In this document: positions 32,214 through 41,677 of the stretch, in pieces
How positions within the stretch are numbered: the stretch's first letter is position 1
How the letters are laid out: every line of letters begins with the position of its first letter
From: a virus
IMG/VR virus record: IMGVR_UViG_3300032223_000633
Location: 1 to 54,752 of that record
Strand: one strand, 5' to 3'
DNA length: 54,752 nucleotides
The notes under the pieces: model-generated
The model's database searches: none
What the model saw: the letters and a program-made list of their open reading frames with translations, nothing else
Told to the model about the DNA's origin: nothing
Program-made: the position numbers and the translations under genes

Positions 32214-33884
32214 TTATTTCATATTTATAACTTTGGAATACTTTTCTACCTGTTTATCTAATTCAGGTGTTTCCGATTCGTTTGAACCTTTATCTGCAGT
32301 ATTATCTACTGGTGGATATTGTTCAGGTGTTGCTTGTTCTTGATCTTGACCTTGATCTAAGGGTTGTCCATCAGGTCCAGTTTGTTCAGGTGGAGGTTCT
32401 GCATCAATTTGTTTTTGCATATCTTCAATTTCTTCCTCAGTCAAACGCAATACATTTTTCTTTACCCATTCTTGTGAGTAATACTTACCAACATATGGTT
32501 CAACTAAATTAAGAATTGATAATCTTTGTTGAAGTAAATCTGATTCTTTTAATTCTACAAAGTTATTATCTTTCTTATAATCATAATAGATATCTTCTCT
32601 AAATTTATCCCACTCTTCTTCGGTACATACACCTTTCAAAGATAATTGAACACGTAATGCATGGTCAAATAATTGAGAAAACTTATTGCGAAGTCTATTA
32701 ATAAACTTATTAAATCTTAATTCATCTCTAGTTAATTCAGTTGTTCTACCAATACCTGCCATACCACCACCTTGTTGTTGTTCCATTCTTGAATACGGAA
32801 CACTAAGTGATTGTAATAATTTCTTTTGAAAGTATTGAACATCTTCAATCTGACCAAGATTTTGTCCTGCAGGCAATGTTGTAATTTCTGTTCCTTTACC
32901 ACCTTCTCTACGTGGTAACCAAAAATCTTCCAACATTGACATATGTTTACGATCATCTCTTAACTCACCAGTATTAGCATCATATACCATTTTGTTACGA
33001 TACTTAGTCATAACATCACGCATATACTGTTCTGCTTTACCTTTTGGTAAATTACCCACATCAATATAAAATATTCTACGTTCTGGTGCTCTAGATAATC
33101 TATAGATAACTACAGCATCTTCAATCATTCTTAATTGATTGAGTGGTTTAATTGCTTTATGCAAATAAGAAATAACAAAAGTATTCTTTGCATCCATTAA
33201 TCCAGAGTTTACATTAACAATAGACTCTGGTGCAATTCTTAATCCTTGAGATACACCTGCAGTGTAACTTTGTGTAATAGTACCACGGTCATTATACATG
33301 TAGTATTCAGCAATAGACTGAATAATCTCTGCACCTGTTTTTGGATCTCTTGCTTTTTTAATCTCACGAATTTTTCTAATCTTTCGTGGATCAACATATC
33401 TTAATTCTTTAATACCGTCTTTAGGTTTCTTTTCATCTAAAACAATCTGAAAGTAAATTCTACCATCAATAAACCAGCGTTTGTAAATATCATCTGCAAG
33501 ATTGCTAAAGTTTAACATCTTCAAAACAGTATCAAATTCTTCGTGGATTTTCTTTTTAATTGAATCTGGTTGTTTAAGATTATCCATAACCAAATCAACA
33601 ACTGTACCATCATCATCATGTGTAATAGACTCATTAACAATTTCATTAATTGCCATTTCACATTCAGGATGATTTGCCATTTCTCTATAACGAGTAATTA
33701 ACTCCAATTCATTACGAACAGAACCTTCTAAATCTACATAGGTACCGTAATGAGCATTTTGAGTAATGGTAACCGCACCATCATCAAGTGTCTGATTAGG
33801 TGGAGTGAAAGAAGGTTGCTCAGGTTTCTCAACCTGAACAACGTCCTTGTTTCCTAGTGTAAAACCAAATAACTTTATAGCCAC
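32214..33884 (-). CDS. gp20: Portal vertex protein (T4 gp20)
   Basis: A 556-residue portal protein (T4: 524). Conserved stretches include YREMANHPECEMAINEIVNE, RYVDPRKIRKIREIKK, YLHKAIKPLNQLRMIEDAVV, IYRLSRAPERRIFYIDVGNL and TTELTRDELRFNKFINRLR. It forms the dodecamer through which DNA enters. The Gln/Pro-rich acidic end (about 495-540) is longer than usual. The start is GTG at 33884 with AAAGGA upstream. Confidence 0.97.
   Translation of the reverse strand: MAIKLFGFTLGNKDVVQVEKPEQPSFTPPNQTLDDGAVTITQNAHYGTYVDLEGSVRNELELITRYREMANHPECEMAINEIVNESITHDDDGTVVDLVMDNLKQPDSIKKKIHEEFDTVLKMLNFSNLADDIYKRWFIDGRIYFQIVLDEKKPKDGIKELRYVDPRKIRKIREIKKARDPKTGAEIIQSIAEYYMYNDRGTITQSYTAGVSQGLRIAPESIVNVNSGLMDAKNTFVISYLHKAIKPLNQLRMIEDAVVIYRLSRAPERRIFYIDVGNLPKGKAEQYMRDVMTKYRNKMVYDANTGELRDDRKHMSMLEDFWLPRREGGKGTEITTLPAGQNLGQIEDVQYFQKKLLQSLSVPYSRMEQQQGGGMAGIGRTTELTRDELRFNKFINRLRNKFSQLFDHALRVQLSLKGVCTEEEWDKFREDIYYDYKKDNNFVELKESDLLQQRLSILNLVEPYVGKYYSQEWVKKNVLRLTEEEIEDMQKQIDAEPPPEQTGPDGQPLDQGQDQEQATPEQYPPVDNTADKGSNESETPELDKQVEKYSKVINMK
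32222..32229 (-). promoter_or_regulatory. Late promoter box TATAAATA for gp67
   Basis: A perfect late box overlapping the last codons of gp20 on the minus strand. The predicted start is near 32216, 13 nt before the gp67 ATG. T4 also has a late promoter in this part of its head cluster. Confidence 0.75.
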
Positions 33885-33906
33885 TATTATTTCCTTTATG
33901 TCATTA

Positions 33907-33936
33907 TAAAAAGTATAAGGAGAATCTCCCTATACT
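33907..33936 (-). terminator. Rho-independent terminator after gp19
   Basis: Minus-strand stem of 11 pairs with one G-U (arms 33936-33926 and 33922-33912), loop ATT, then five T. The stem begins in the gp19 stop codon. It would end transcripts of the abundant sheath and tube genes before gp20. Confidence 0.85.
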
Positions 33937-34481
33937 TATACTACACCATCCCTTACTGCATCCCACCATTGGTAGGTTAGGTTAACTGTGAATTCTTCAA
34001 TTGTATCATTTGAACCCCAATCAACATCAATTGCGGACAAATCTGTTGGAAACACGCCAATGAAATTATATTCTTTAACAATACTACCACTTTTACCATA
34101 TTGGCGAACTGCGGCATTTTGAGTATATCCTAATTGCCCTTGTGCTGCGGGATTACGAATGTTATTATTGTGACTATTCAAACCATTCATCCAGCGTTCA
34201 AAGGCATTACGAATAACAAAATCTTCATCATTGATAACTGTAACTGACCAATCAGCAAAGGTTCTGTTACCAGCAAATTTCAATTCACGTCCAAAATACT
34301 GAACGGGAACTGAATTTACTGCTGAGCCTGGCAATTGAGCAGTCTTACACATGAAACTAAATTTTCTACTTGCGTTTCCAGGAATTGCCCAGAAAGGAAA
34401 TTCCATTGATACTTCAAATAGATTTGGTCTTGCTCCATCTCCTACTAACTGAGAGCGGAACTCGTTTACATTAAAAGCCAT
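33936..34481 (-). CDS. gp19: Tail tube protein (T4 gp19)
   Basis: A 181-residue tube monomer (T4: 163). ARPNLFEVSMEFPFW, FMCKTAQLPGSAVNSVPVQY, FGRELKFAGNRTFADWSVTV and NAFERWMNGLNSHNNN are the family's conserved segments, ending in LTYQWWDAV. It stacks as hexamer rings inside the sheath. GGAG is at the right place before its ATG. A terminator stem begins at its stop. Confidence 0.96.
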   Translation of the reverse strand: MAFNVNEFRSQLVGDGARPNLFEVSMEFPFWAIPGNASRKFSFMCKTAQLPGSAVNSVPVQYFGRELKFAGNRTFADWSVTVINDEDFVIRNAFERWMNGLNSHNNNIRNPAAQGQLGYTQNAAVRQYGKSGSIVKEYNFIGVFPTDLSAIDVDWGSNDTIEEFTVNLTYQWWDAVRDGVV

Positions 34482-34508
34482 TTAATATTCTCCTATCTCT
34501 CTTATTTA

Positions 34509-36206
34509 TTAGATTGCACCAACGATTTCATCAAATGCAACACCAGTTCCAACTGCAACAAAATTAAGTTGTATGAAGTTGATTGAACGAGCAGGTTTGA
34601 TGTAGATATCACCAACAAATTGATTTGAATCAATAACATTTGCGGTATTATTCGTTGTATCACAGATAACTCTGTAATCGTAAATACCACGGCGACCTTT
34701 AATTTCACGTAGATAAGGTTCTACAAGATTTACAAATGCGGCTCTTGTAAATTCATCATTAAATTCAAACAGTGAAGAACGAGCAGCACTAGCGATTGAT
34801 TGTTCCAAGATAATAAACAATCTACGAACATTGATACGATCAAATGCAGATGACTTGCCAGTTTGCAATGTCTTATCACCATAAAGAATTGTGCCTTCAC
34901 CAGCAAATGTTACTACTGGATTAACAGAATTTTTATACAATGTATCTCTTTGTGATGATGTAGGATTCCATGCTAACTTAACAACATTCTTGATAACACC
35001 ACGAGTAACACCAGCGGGTGAGAACCAAGGATCACGATCTGCATCTGTTCTAGCACACAGACCAGCAATGTCACCGTTCAAAGGAATCCAACGATACACA
35101 TTGTTGTATTTGTCAAATTGATATTTGTAACCACTATCAATAAATGCATATGATGATTTTGTATATGTAGCAACTGTTGCAGTAACACTTGTTAATTCAC
35201 TATTGTAATTATTTACAACATCAGCTTGTTGTGGTGAAGCAAATACAATACAGTCTTTACGTGATTCAGCAAGTGCAATTAACTTATTAGGTATTGTTGA
35301 ACCTACTGTTGCACCAGACATTAGAAACGCAATATCTTCTGAATCACCATTGCTATACAAATCATATGTTGCACTGATATTTGCTGCAGTTGGTGTATCA
35401 TCAACACCGCCTGCTAATGATGCAGTTAAATTACCAGAAAGATTTTGAAATGTAACAGCATTGGTAGTTGTATTTCCCCAATTGGTACTTGTACCAGTAA
35501 CTAAATTAGAACCCATTGGATGACCTCTCCACCAAATATATTTTGATTTGGTATTGATTACATCTTTGTAATAGTTACTTGTTCCATCAGGATTTTTAAT
35601 ATCTGATGCTTTTGATGCATATGCAAATCTTTCAATAACAGTATTTGCAGCAGATGAAAATGCACCATCTTCATCAATAACCACAATATGAACTTCATCA
35701 TTTGCAGAATTTTTATTTGCAGCAGCAGTAGATGTACCTGGTGCTGAATCAAAATAAGAATTATAAGCCCATGAACTAAAGTTATTTGAATCTACCATTG
35801 AAACTTTTAATGAATTGCCTAAAGAACCTGCATATTTTGCAGCAAAATAAGTTGCAGAATTTGAACTATAATTTTGTTCGTAATCGTCTTTATTTAATAC
35901 TAAAGATACACTACCTGCACCGCCACCTGCCGCATTTTTAGCAGCAGTACCAACTGAACGAGCAAATTTAAAGTTGGAACCGTATGCTAAGAAGTTAGCA
36001 GCAGTAAAGAATGTTCCGTATGTATTTGCATCTGGTTTACCGAATGTATCTGCAAATTGTGATTCGCTGCTAATAAGTGTTACAGTATTTGCAGGACCCC
36101 AAACAGACGCACCAGCTAAACCACCAATAGAAGTAGATACAGAAGGAACAACTGTAGTCGCATCTACTTCGGAGACCAAAACTCCTGGTGATAATTGAAA
36201 AGCCAT
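34509..36206 (-). CDS. gp18: Contractile tail sheath protein (T4 gp18)
   Basis: A 565-residue sheath protein (T4: 659). The N-terminal SPGVLVSEVDATTVVPSVST and IGGLAGASVWGPANTVTLI, and the C-terminal NVRRLFIILEQSIASAARSS, FEFNDEFTRAAFVNLVEPYL and GIYDYRVICD are conserved. The middle (about 130-330) is the variable protruding domain. A late box lies 51 bases upstream and Shine-Dalgarno AAGGAG is present. Confidence 0.97.
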   Translation of the reverse strand: MAFQLSPGVLVSEVDATTVVPSVSTSIGGLAGASVWGPANTVTLISSESQFADTFGKPDANTYGTFFTAANFLAYGSNFKFARSVGTAAKNAAGGGAGSVSLVLNKDDYEQNYSSNSATYFAAKYAGSLGNSLKVSMVDSNNFSSWAYNSYFDSAPGTSTAAANKNSANDEVHIVVIDEDGAFSSAANTVIERFAYASKASDIKNPDGTSNYYKDVINTKSKYIWWRGHPMGSNLVTGTSTNWGNTTTNAVTFQNLSGNLTASLAGGVDDTPTAANISATYDLYSNGDSEDIAFLMSGATVGSTIPNKLIALAESRKDCIVFASPQQADVVNNYNSELTSVTATVATYTKSSYAFIDSGYKYQFDKYNNVYRWIPLNGDIAGLCARTDADRDPWFSPAGVTRGVIKNVVKLAWNPTSSQRDTLYKNSVNPVVTFAGEGTILYGDKTLQTGKSSAFDRINVRRLFIILEQSIASAARSSLFEFNDEFTRAAFVNLVEPYLREIKGRRGIYDYRVICDTTNNTANVIDSNQFVGDIYIKPARSINFIQLNFVAVGTGVAFDEIVGAI

Positions 36207-36256
36207 GTTATTTTCTCCTTTTTATATTCATGGAATTTATAACTCAATTTATAGTA

Positions 36257-36264
36257 TATTTATA
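36257..36264 (-). promoter_or_regulatory. Late promoter box TATAAATA for gp18-gp19
   Basis: A minus-strand TATAAATATACT, close to the T4 late consensus, in the gap between gp17 and gp18. The predicted start is near 36251, giving a 45-base AU-rich leader. Confidence 0.8.
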
Positions 36265-36267
36265 ATT

Positions 36268-37896
36268 TTAGAATGTTGAAGGCATATAACCACGATTTTT
36301 TGCTACAGTCCATATATCTTCCCCATCAAATATCTTTTCGTCCTCTTTTCCATCATCAAAAATACCTATTGGCATATATTCTTCTTCTAAATGCATCTTG
36401 TTTTCTTCCATTAATCTACGTCTGATATCAGAATTTGTAGTTTCTCTAAAGAAAGTTTGTGATGTTAACCAAGAAAATAAAACTAATGCCATCACCAAAT
36501 CGTCATGATTACCTTCTTCTGCCTCATATGAATCTCTTACCTTGACAAATGTGTTTAACTCAGATATAATATCAAAATCTTCAATAATTAGTTTCTTTGT
36601 TTCTACCAAAGTCTTTAAGTTTGCACACCCAATCTTCTTAACAGGTGTTGTGGTCTTTATACCAAATGATACTGCTCTTTTATAACCAGCAGATAAATGC
36701 TGACCTTTTGTTACATGTTTCTGTATTTTGAATATATTCTCATATTCTAATTCATAATGTAGAATATCAACTACTTGTTGACCTACATTATTAGTCTCTG
36801 CTAACAGAAATGCACCATTATATCTCTGTCCAATATTATATATGATTGTTGGAAAGAGTAAAGGTGCAATGTTATTATCTCTATATTTTGCAACTAATTT
36901 ATATGGTATATCAGTTACATCAACAACTGCAACTGTAGAATAGTCTTGACCTACACCCTCTGCACAGTCTACAGTCATTACATAGGTTCTATTAGGTTCA
37001 GGCATGTCATAGATATCTAAACCCTCAAGTGAATTTAATGGGTTTCTAAATGCTAATTGTCTTAAGATAACACCTGGAATTAATGTTGCAGATGAACCAA
37101 TAAATTCAGTTTCAAACTCTTGTTGAAATTGCTCTTCACTAGTGTTTCGTATTGTTTCTTCTTTCCATCTTTGATCTCTTCCTGGTACCATTGACCAGTG
37201 AACTTCAAGTGGCCTATATAATGATCTTTTTTCTGTAGCATCTACCCACATCTTATAGAAGTGATTTAGACCATAAGGCGTAGATACAATAATAACTTTT
37301 GTTGTTGTACCTGAAGAGATAACGGGATATGTAGATGTAAAGAAATCGTTTGCCATATTTTGTGGAACGAAAGCAAACTCATCAAGAAAAATTAAGTTAT
37401 ATGTTCCTCCACGAACACCAGAATTTGATGTTGCAAATGCAGCAATCTTAGAACCGTTCTCTAATTCTAAACTTCTTTTATTCCAAACTATAATACCCTG
37501 TTGTAACCAAAGTGGTAAGTATTCATATGCATATTGTATTCTACTTAAAATGTCTTGTGCAAGATTACCTTTGTTGGCAAGAATTGCAACTGAAAAGTTG
37601 TCTTTGAACAATACACACCATAACATATAACCTGCAGATGTTGTAGTTTTACCTACTTGTCGTGGCATCTTACAAATACTAAAACGATTCTCATGGAAAT
37701 TCTTAACCATATCTTCTTGAAATGGCCACATCTTAAATGGAATAAGTCCATGATCCACGTTGACGATTTTTACATACGTCTTAATGAAGTAAACAGGATC
37801 ATCTATACACTTTGCAATTTCTATTGCTTGTTCTTCAGTGTATGATAACTCAACCCCTGTTGGTTTTAGTTTTGGATTACCTAGATAACCTTGCAT
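36268..37896 (-). CDS. gp17: Terminase large subunit (T4 gp17)
   Basis: A 542-residue packaging ATPase-nuclease (T4: 610). Walker A is CKMPRQVGKTTT near 75-86, Walker B is LIFLDEFAFV, and coupling motif IVSTPYG follows. The C-terminal RNase H-like nuclease has VDCAEGVGQDYSTVAVVDV and a late Asp in EGNHDDLVMALVLFSW. It cuts concatemers and pumps DNA into the prohead. It overlaps the Dps-like gene stop by one base, an unusual upstream partner. Confidence 0.97.
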   Translation of the reverse strand: MQGYLGNPKLKPTGVELSYTEEQAIEIAKCIDDPVYFIKTYVKIVNVDHGLIPFKMWPFQEDMVKNFHENRFSICKMPRQVGKTTTSAGYMLWCVLFKDNFSVAILANKGNLAQDILSRIQYAYEYLPLWLQQGIIVWNKRSLELENGSKIAAFATSNSGVRGGTYNLIFLDEFAFVPQNMANDFFTSTYPVISSGTTTKVIIVSTPYGLNHFYKMWVDATEKRSLYRPLEVHWSMVPGRDQRWKEETIRNTSEEQFQQEFETEFIGSSATLIPGVILRQLAFRNPLNSLEGLDIYDMPEPNRTYVMTVDCAEGVGQDYSTVAVVDVTDIPYKLVAKYRDNNIAPLLFPTIIYNIGQRYNGAFLLAETNNVGQQVVDILHYELEYENIFKIQKHVTKGQHLSAGYKRAVSFGIKTTTPVKKIGCANLKTLVETKKLIIEDFDIISELNTFVKVRDSYEAEEGNHDDLVMALVLFSWLTSQTFFRETTNSDIRRRLMEENKMHLEEEYMPIGIFDDGKEDEKIFDGEDIWTVAKNRGYMPSTF

Positions 37897-38330
37897 TACT
37901 TAATAATACTTCTCAACATCCATGCATGTTTTTGATGTTTACCTAATAAGTCTTGTAAGAAATTAGATACTGCTGGTTCATTGGCTTGTTCTGCTGCAAC
38001 AATACCTGCACGAAGATGATAAATGTATCTGTCATTATCATTTTTTATTTCTGCCATCATTAATAGTGGCATTGGTATTGTTGTTGCATCTTGTATATCT
38101 GATAACTCTTGAAACCGTGATAACGAACCGGGTGCATATGAATCTAATCGTCTTAGCTGTTCTGCGATATCATCTGTCTGTGTCCAAATAGAATTATAAA
38201 GACCATCAAGAAATAAATGATATTGAGGAAAATCTTTACCTTCAATGTTCCAATGATAGTTGTGTGTCTTTAAGTAAAGGCAAAAGTTAGTTGCTAAGAT
38301 TACTTTTAGTTGTTCAATTAGTTGATCCAT
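37896..38330 (-). CDS. dps: Dps-like mini-ferritin
   Basis: A 144-residue four-helix protein of the Dps family. The ferroxidase signature is complete and correctly spaced: His26 and His38 in the HNYHWNIEG and QYHLF segments, then Asp53 and Glu57 in TQTDDIAEQLRRLD, equivalent to His31, His43, Asp58 and Glu62 of bacterial Dps. Dps proteins oxidise and store iron and protect DNA; some bind DNA. The gene is joined by one-base overlaps to gp16 and gp17. It could protect phage DNA or be a virion part; neither is shown. Confidence 0.88.
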   Translation of the reverse strand: MDQLIEQLKVILATNFCLYLKTHNYHWNIEGKDFPQYHLFLDGLYNSIWTQTDDIAEQLRRLDSYAPGSLSRFQELSDIQDATTIPMPLLMMAEIKNDNDRYIYHLRAGIVAAEQANEPAVSNFLQDLLGKHQKHAWMLRSIIK

Positions 38331-38728
38331 TACTTACTACTCCTAATTAGTTTTACCATCTCTGCAGTTGAACCGATGAATACAGCTTTATCTATAATGG
38401 TTTTTTCTGATCTTGGTTGATTGTTATTTAATTCTTTTCTTTTCTTTTGTATATCTAATAAATCTTTATTTAAATCTGCCATCGTCTTAATTAGATTGGC
38501 AACAACTTCATATGCTCTTGGATGTTCAGTTTCTTTTGCAACATGTAACAAATTATCAACTGCAACATTACCTTTTTGTAATAATGAATTGATGTTTGTT
38601 CTAGCAATATTAAAATCTGTTTCTACATCATTATCAGTAGATATAACTACTGGCGCATCTTCTACTTTTTTTTCTGTAGGTTCAATATCAAAAATTTCTG
38701 ATAGATTTTTTTCTAATGTTTTTATCAT
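38330..38728 (-). CDS. gp16: Terminase small subunit (T4 gp16)
   Basis: A 132-residue protein between gp15 and gp17. The helical central part VETDFNIARTNINSLLQKGN, ETEHPRAYEVVANLIKTMAD and DLLDIQKKRKEL matches gp16 of T4-like phages (T4: 164). It recognises DNA and stimulates gp17. The ATG at 38728 overlaps the gp15 stop (ATGA), so it is chosen over a TTG at 38749. Confidence 0.9.
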   Translation of the reverse strand: MIKTLEKNLSEIFDIEPTEKKVEDAPVVISTDNDVETDFNIARTNINSLLQKGNVAVDNLLHVAKETEHPRAYEVVANLIKTMADLNKDLLDIQKKRKELNNNQPRSEKTIIDKAVFIGSTAEMVKLIRSSK

Positions 38729-39726
38729 AATAATAAAGTTTCTGGCCAATAAGTTATTGTATCATCGTAAGAATAATCTTGATATGGTTCTGCATCATTT
38801 GGATTTGATGTAGTATAGTAATTGAGAACTCTAATAGGACTTAAATCAACACCAGTAACTGTGTATCTAGCATTTGAATTATCACCAAGAAGAATATCTC
38901 CTGGTTGTATTAATTCTGTTAAATCTTCAATTACCATACTTTGATTAATTGTATTAAAATATATAACTTTACCAGTAGTATCACTATCTTTAACCCGAAC
39001 AGTTTCAACTACTGCAAAAGTACCAAATCCATTTGCAACATCAATATAAACTTTTTGTGCATCTCTTTTTTGTGTATCAATATAGATATTAGTATTAGCA
39101 TCTCTAATAATTGATGCATCATTAATTCTTGGAAAGATATAACCCTTTACAGTAAATGTTAAATCCCACATAATCATTCTAGTATTCATCATATCACCTT
39201 CATAATCTATAGAAGGTTGAACTGAATTTAGTATGATAGGTACGTCATATTTTAAACCTATTCTAGGAACAAAATTAACAGTTACCGTTAAATCTGGTGT
39301 AAAACTTGGTAATATTTGTTCTATTATCTGTGTTGCATCTTCTGTATTTCTTGCATATATTGATAATGAGAAATCAAAATTATATGGAACTGGAATATAT
39401 TGTGCATCAACACCATGAACGGAAGTATTAGCTGCATAATTTCTCATTAATGATATCTGTTTTCTAGAAACATCATATGACATTCCAGTCATATCAAAAC
39501 TCATTCTAGGTAATGATGTGGCAATAGATTTGGTTAATGTTGGATCACTAGTTAATCTAGTAATATATTTTTCTTTTGCACCGTAAGATAATGGCACTCT
39601 CAATTGTTCATATTCAACAGTACCAGTTTTATCATATCTTTTGATAACAAGATCATTAAATAATGTACCAAAAGTTACAACAATCTTTCGTATTGTTCTA
39701 TATGAAAAGTGTTTTTGTCCTAACAT
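38725..39726 (-). CDS. gp15: Tail sheath stabiliser/terminator (T4 gp15)
   Basis: A 333-residue protein (T4: 272). FSYRTIRKIVVTFGTLFNDL, RVPLSYGAKEKYITRL, SLPRMSFDMTGMSYD, IPVPYNFDFSLSIYARN and EQILPSFTPDLTVTVNF are the conserved gp15 segments. It caps the tail and joins it to the head. The C-terminal 100 residues form an extra beta-rich region. It overlaps gp14 by one base. Confidence 0.94.
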   Translation of the reverse strand: MLGQKHFSYRTIRKIVVTFGTLFNDLVIKRYDKTGTVEYEQLRVPLSYGAKEKYITRLTSDPTLTKSIATSLPRMSFDMTGMSYDVSRKQISLMRNYAANTSVHGVDAQYIPVPYNFDFSLSIYARNTEDATQIIEQILPSFTPDLTVTVNFVPRIGLKYDVPIILNSVQPSIDYEGDMMNTRMIMWDLTFTVKGYIFPRINDASIIRDANTNIYIDTQKRDAQKVYIDVANGFGTFAVVETVRVKDSDTTGKVIYFNTINQSMVIEDLTELIQPGDILLGDNSNARYTVTGVDLSPIRVLNYYTTSNPNDAEPYQDYSYDDTITYWPETLLL

Positions 39727-40619
39727 TATGGTTCACCAAATGGGTTGTGTTCAGTGAAATCTATTATTAAATCTGATTCACTTTGAATATTAACATTATC
39801 AGTTATATCTTCAAATATATTTCCACCAACTTGAGTATCAGTATTTTGTGATAAGAAATTATAATGTGCAGAACTTGTATTACCTATAACATTTCCAGTT
39901 TTAAAATTACCAATTAATTGTATAACATTTAAAACAGATTCTGGTTGCCATGAATAAACAATTGCTTTTGCATTTGCTTGGCTATAACTTGAACCTTGAT
40001 ATACTGTTTCACCAACTATAAATGTTCCACCAATACCAGTATTTGAAACTGAAAGTTTTGTTCTCTTATATGAATCAAAGATTTGATTATCAATTTCTGG
40101 TACACCAGTAGAGATAAGTTCTTCAGAGAATACAAATTGTTTCAACTTCAATGCATATACATAAACATTGCCACCACGACCACGACCCAATGTATAAAAC
40201 ATTGCCTGATCATTCTCATGTTCTACAAATGTTATTTCAAAGAAGTTTTGAACTAAAGGTATATAAATTAAATCGCCTTCATTAGGACGAAGTTGTGGTA
40301 CTGTTGCTTTAAATCTTCTACGTGACATCAGTAAAGTTAATTCATCACGTATCTCTAAACCAAACTTGGAGATGAAATCACCTTCACCATCCATACCAGT
40401 AACATTCTCAATATACATTTCCATTTGATATGCATGACGATATTCTTTTATTGGATCTTCACCATAAAGATAATCAAATGATTCTCTAGTTGAACGTGGA
40501 AGATAATATACATCCATACCATTAACTTGCATGGATTCAATAACCAAATCTTCAACAAGTAATTGCTCACTTGTTACTTGAGATATTGGAAAATTATTAA
40601 AATAAAAGTTGGTTGCCAT
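39726..40619 (-). CDS. gp14: Neck protein (T4 gp14)
   Basis: A 297-residue neck protein (T4: 256). The N-terminal half contains DVYYLPRSTRESFDYLYGED, YQMEMYIENVTGMDGEGDFI and KFGLEIRDELTLLMSRRRF; the second half is a beta-rich domain. With gp13 it seals the portal and provides the tail-binding site. One-base overlaps join it to gp13 and gp15. Confidence 0.94.
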   Translation of the reverse strand: MATNFYFNNFPISQVTSEQLLVEDLVIESMQVNGMDVYYLPRSTRESFDYLYGEDPIKEYRHAYQMEMYIENVTGMDGEGDFISKFGLEIRDELTLLMSRRRFKATVPQLRPNEGDLIYIPLVQNFFEITFVEHENDQAMFYTLGRGRGGNVYVYALKLKQFVFSEELISTGVPEIDNQIFDSYKRTKLSVSNTGIGGTFIVGETVYQGSSYSQANAKAIVYSWQPESVLNVIQLIGNFKTGNVIGNTSSAHYNFLSQNTDTQVGGNIFEDITDNVNIQSESDLIIDFTEHNPFGEP

Positions 40620-41572
40620 TATCCTACAAACATTTCATTTGGCAATACATTATATGATTGCATCTCTTCTTCTATTTTATCAATTTCTGTTTGTGCTTCT
40701 TGCATGATTCTTGGTCCATCTAAAGTAACACCGCCTGGTAATTGCACACCAGCAAATTTACTTAGATTCGTACCCCATTGATATTTGATTTTCTCTGTAG
40801 CATACTTCTTGAGAAATCTATCATTCCAAATATCTGTGATGCCATCTTTAGTCAGTGTTATTGCGTTATTGGTAGTAGTAAATGCACTGCTAACATTTAA
40901 TGAAGTATCAGAATTAATTTCAACAACTGTTCCTACTTGAGTGCCAAAATTGATTTCATCACCAATCATGATGTCTCTTGTAAATGTTGTACCTGTTCCT
41001 ACAACCATAACATTAGATGCAGCAACATTTGCGGTACCTTCTACTGTCATTGTATCTGGATCTAATTTTCTATAACATTCCATTACTAGATATTCATCTA
41101 ACATTACATCTCTTGACCAATCAATATCAAGGAATATCTTATTCATATGACGATTAAATCTAAACTGTGGCATACCAGAGAACAACATATTCAATGTGGT
41201 GATATGTTGCATTGTAATCTCATATGACACATAAGATACAGATGTAAAGTCATAGAGGTCATGCAATCTTAATTGATACCTCATGTCAAACATATTTACA
41301 GATGATGTTGAGTTATCAAATGGCAATACACCAGTAACGAACAGAACTGAATCTGGACAATAAATCCATTTTCGATCTATATCTATTTGAGTAACCTTAT
41401 GTTTCATGAACATTTTATGACAACCATCAAAATGGTAATCATGAAAAAATGCTAAAGCATCATCAATCCGATCTTCTACCTGATCGTCATCTACGTTAAT
41501 TTGAATAACAGGATGCCCCAATCTACGTAAACAATAGTCTTTAAATTGCGCTCTTGTTGTTAATTTTGACAT
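40619..41572 (-). CDS. gp13: Neck protein (T4 gp13)
   Basis: A 317-residue neck protein (T4: 309). QFKDYCLRRLGHPVIQINVD, QVEDRIDDALAFFHDYHFDG and LYDFTSVSYVSYEITMQHI are conserved. It is the first gene of the minus-strand virion block, facing the plus-strand cassette across a 105-base AT-rich divergent gap. AGGTAA precedes the ATG. A near-late box (CATAAATA, 41608-41601) may drive it. Confidence 0.94.
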   Translation of the reverse strand: MSKLTTRAQFKDYCLRRLGHPVIQINVDDDQVEDRIDDALAFFHDYHFDGCHKMFMKHKVTQIDIDRKWIYCPDSVLFVTGVLPFDNSTSSVNMFDMRYQLRLHDLYDFTSVSYVSYEITMQHITTLNMLFSGMPQFRFNRHMNKIFLDIDWSRDVMLDEYLVMECYRKLDPDTMTVEGTANVAASNVMVVGTGTTFTRDIMIGDEINFGTQVGTVVEINSDTSLNVSSAFTTTNNAITLTKDGITDIWNDRFLKKYATEKIKYQWGTNLSKFAGVQLPGGVTLDGPRIMQEAQTEIDKIEEEMQSYNVLPNEMFVG

Positions 41573-41677
41573 GTTTTTACCTAAAAATAAATTATACTAT
41601 TATTTATGTCTTTAGAAATCTGAATATATAAATAGAATATATAATGTATATATTGCTTGTCTTTCCAAGGAGAAAAA
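41573..41677. other. AT-rich divergent intergenic region
   Basis: The only divergent gene pair of the window. It holds a perfect plus-strand late box (41627-41634), a one-mismatch minus-strand late-like box (41601-41608), and the AAGGAG Shine-Dalgarno of the plus-strand cassette. Confidence 0.6.
41627..41634 (+). promoter_or_regulatory. Late promoter box TATAAATA for the plus-strand cassette
   Basis: A perfect late box on the plus strand, with a predicted start near 41640, 38 bases before the ATG of the TRAP-type protein. It implies expression with the virion genes. Confidence 0.72.

Noticed and set aside
41601-41608. CATAAATA as a late promoter for gp13
   Set aside because: One mismatch in the first, normally strict position; noted as possible but not listed as a separate promoter.
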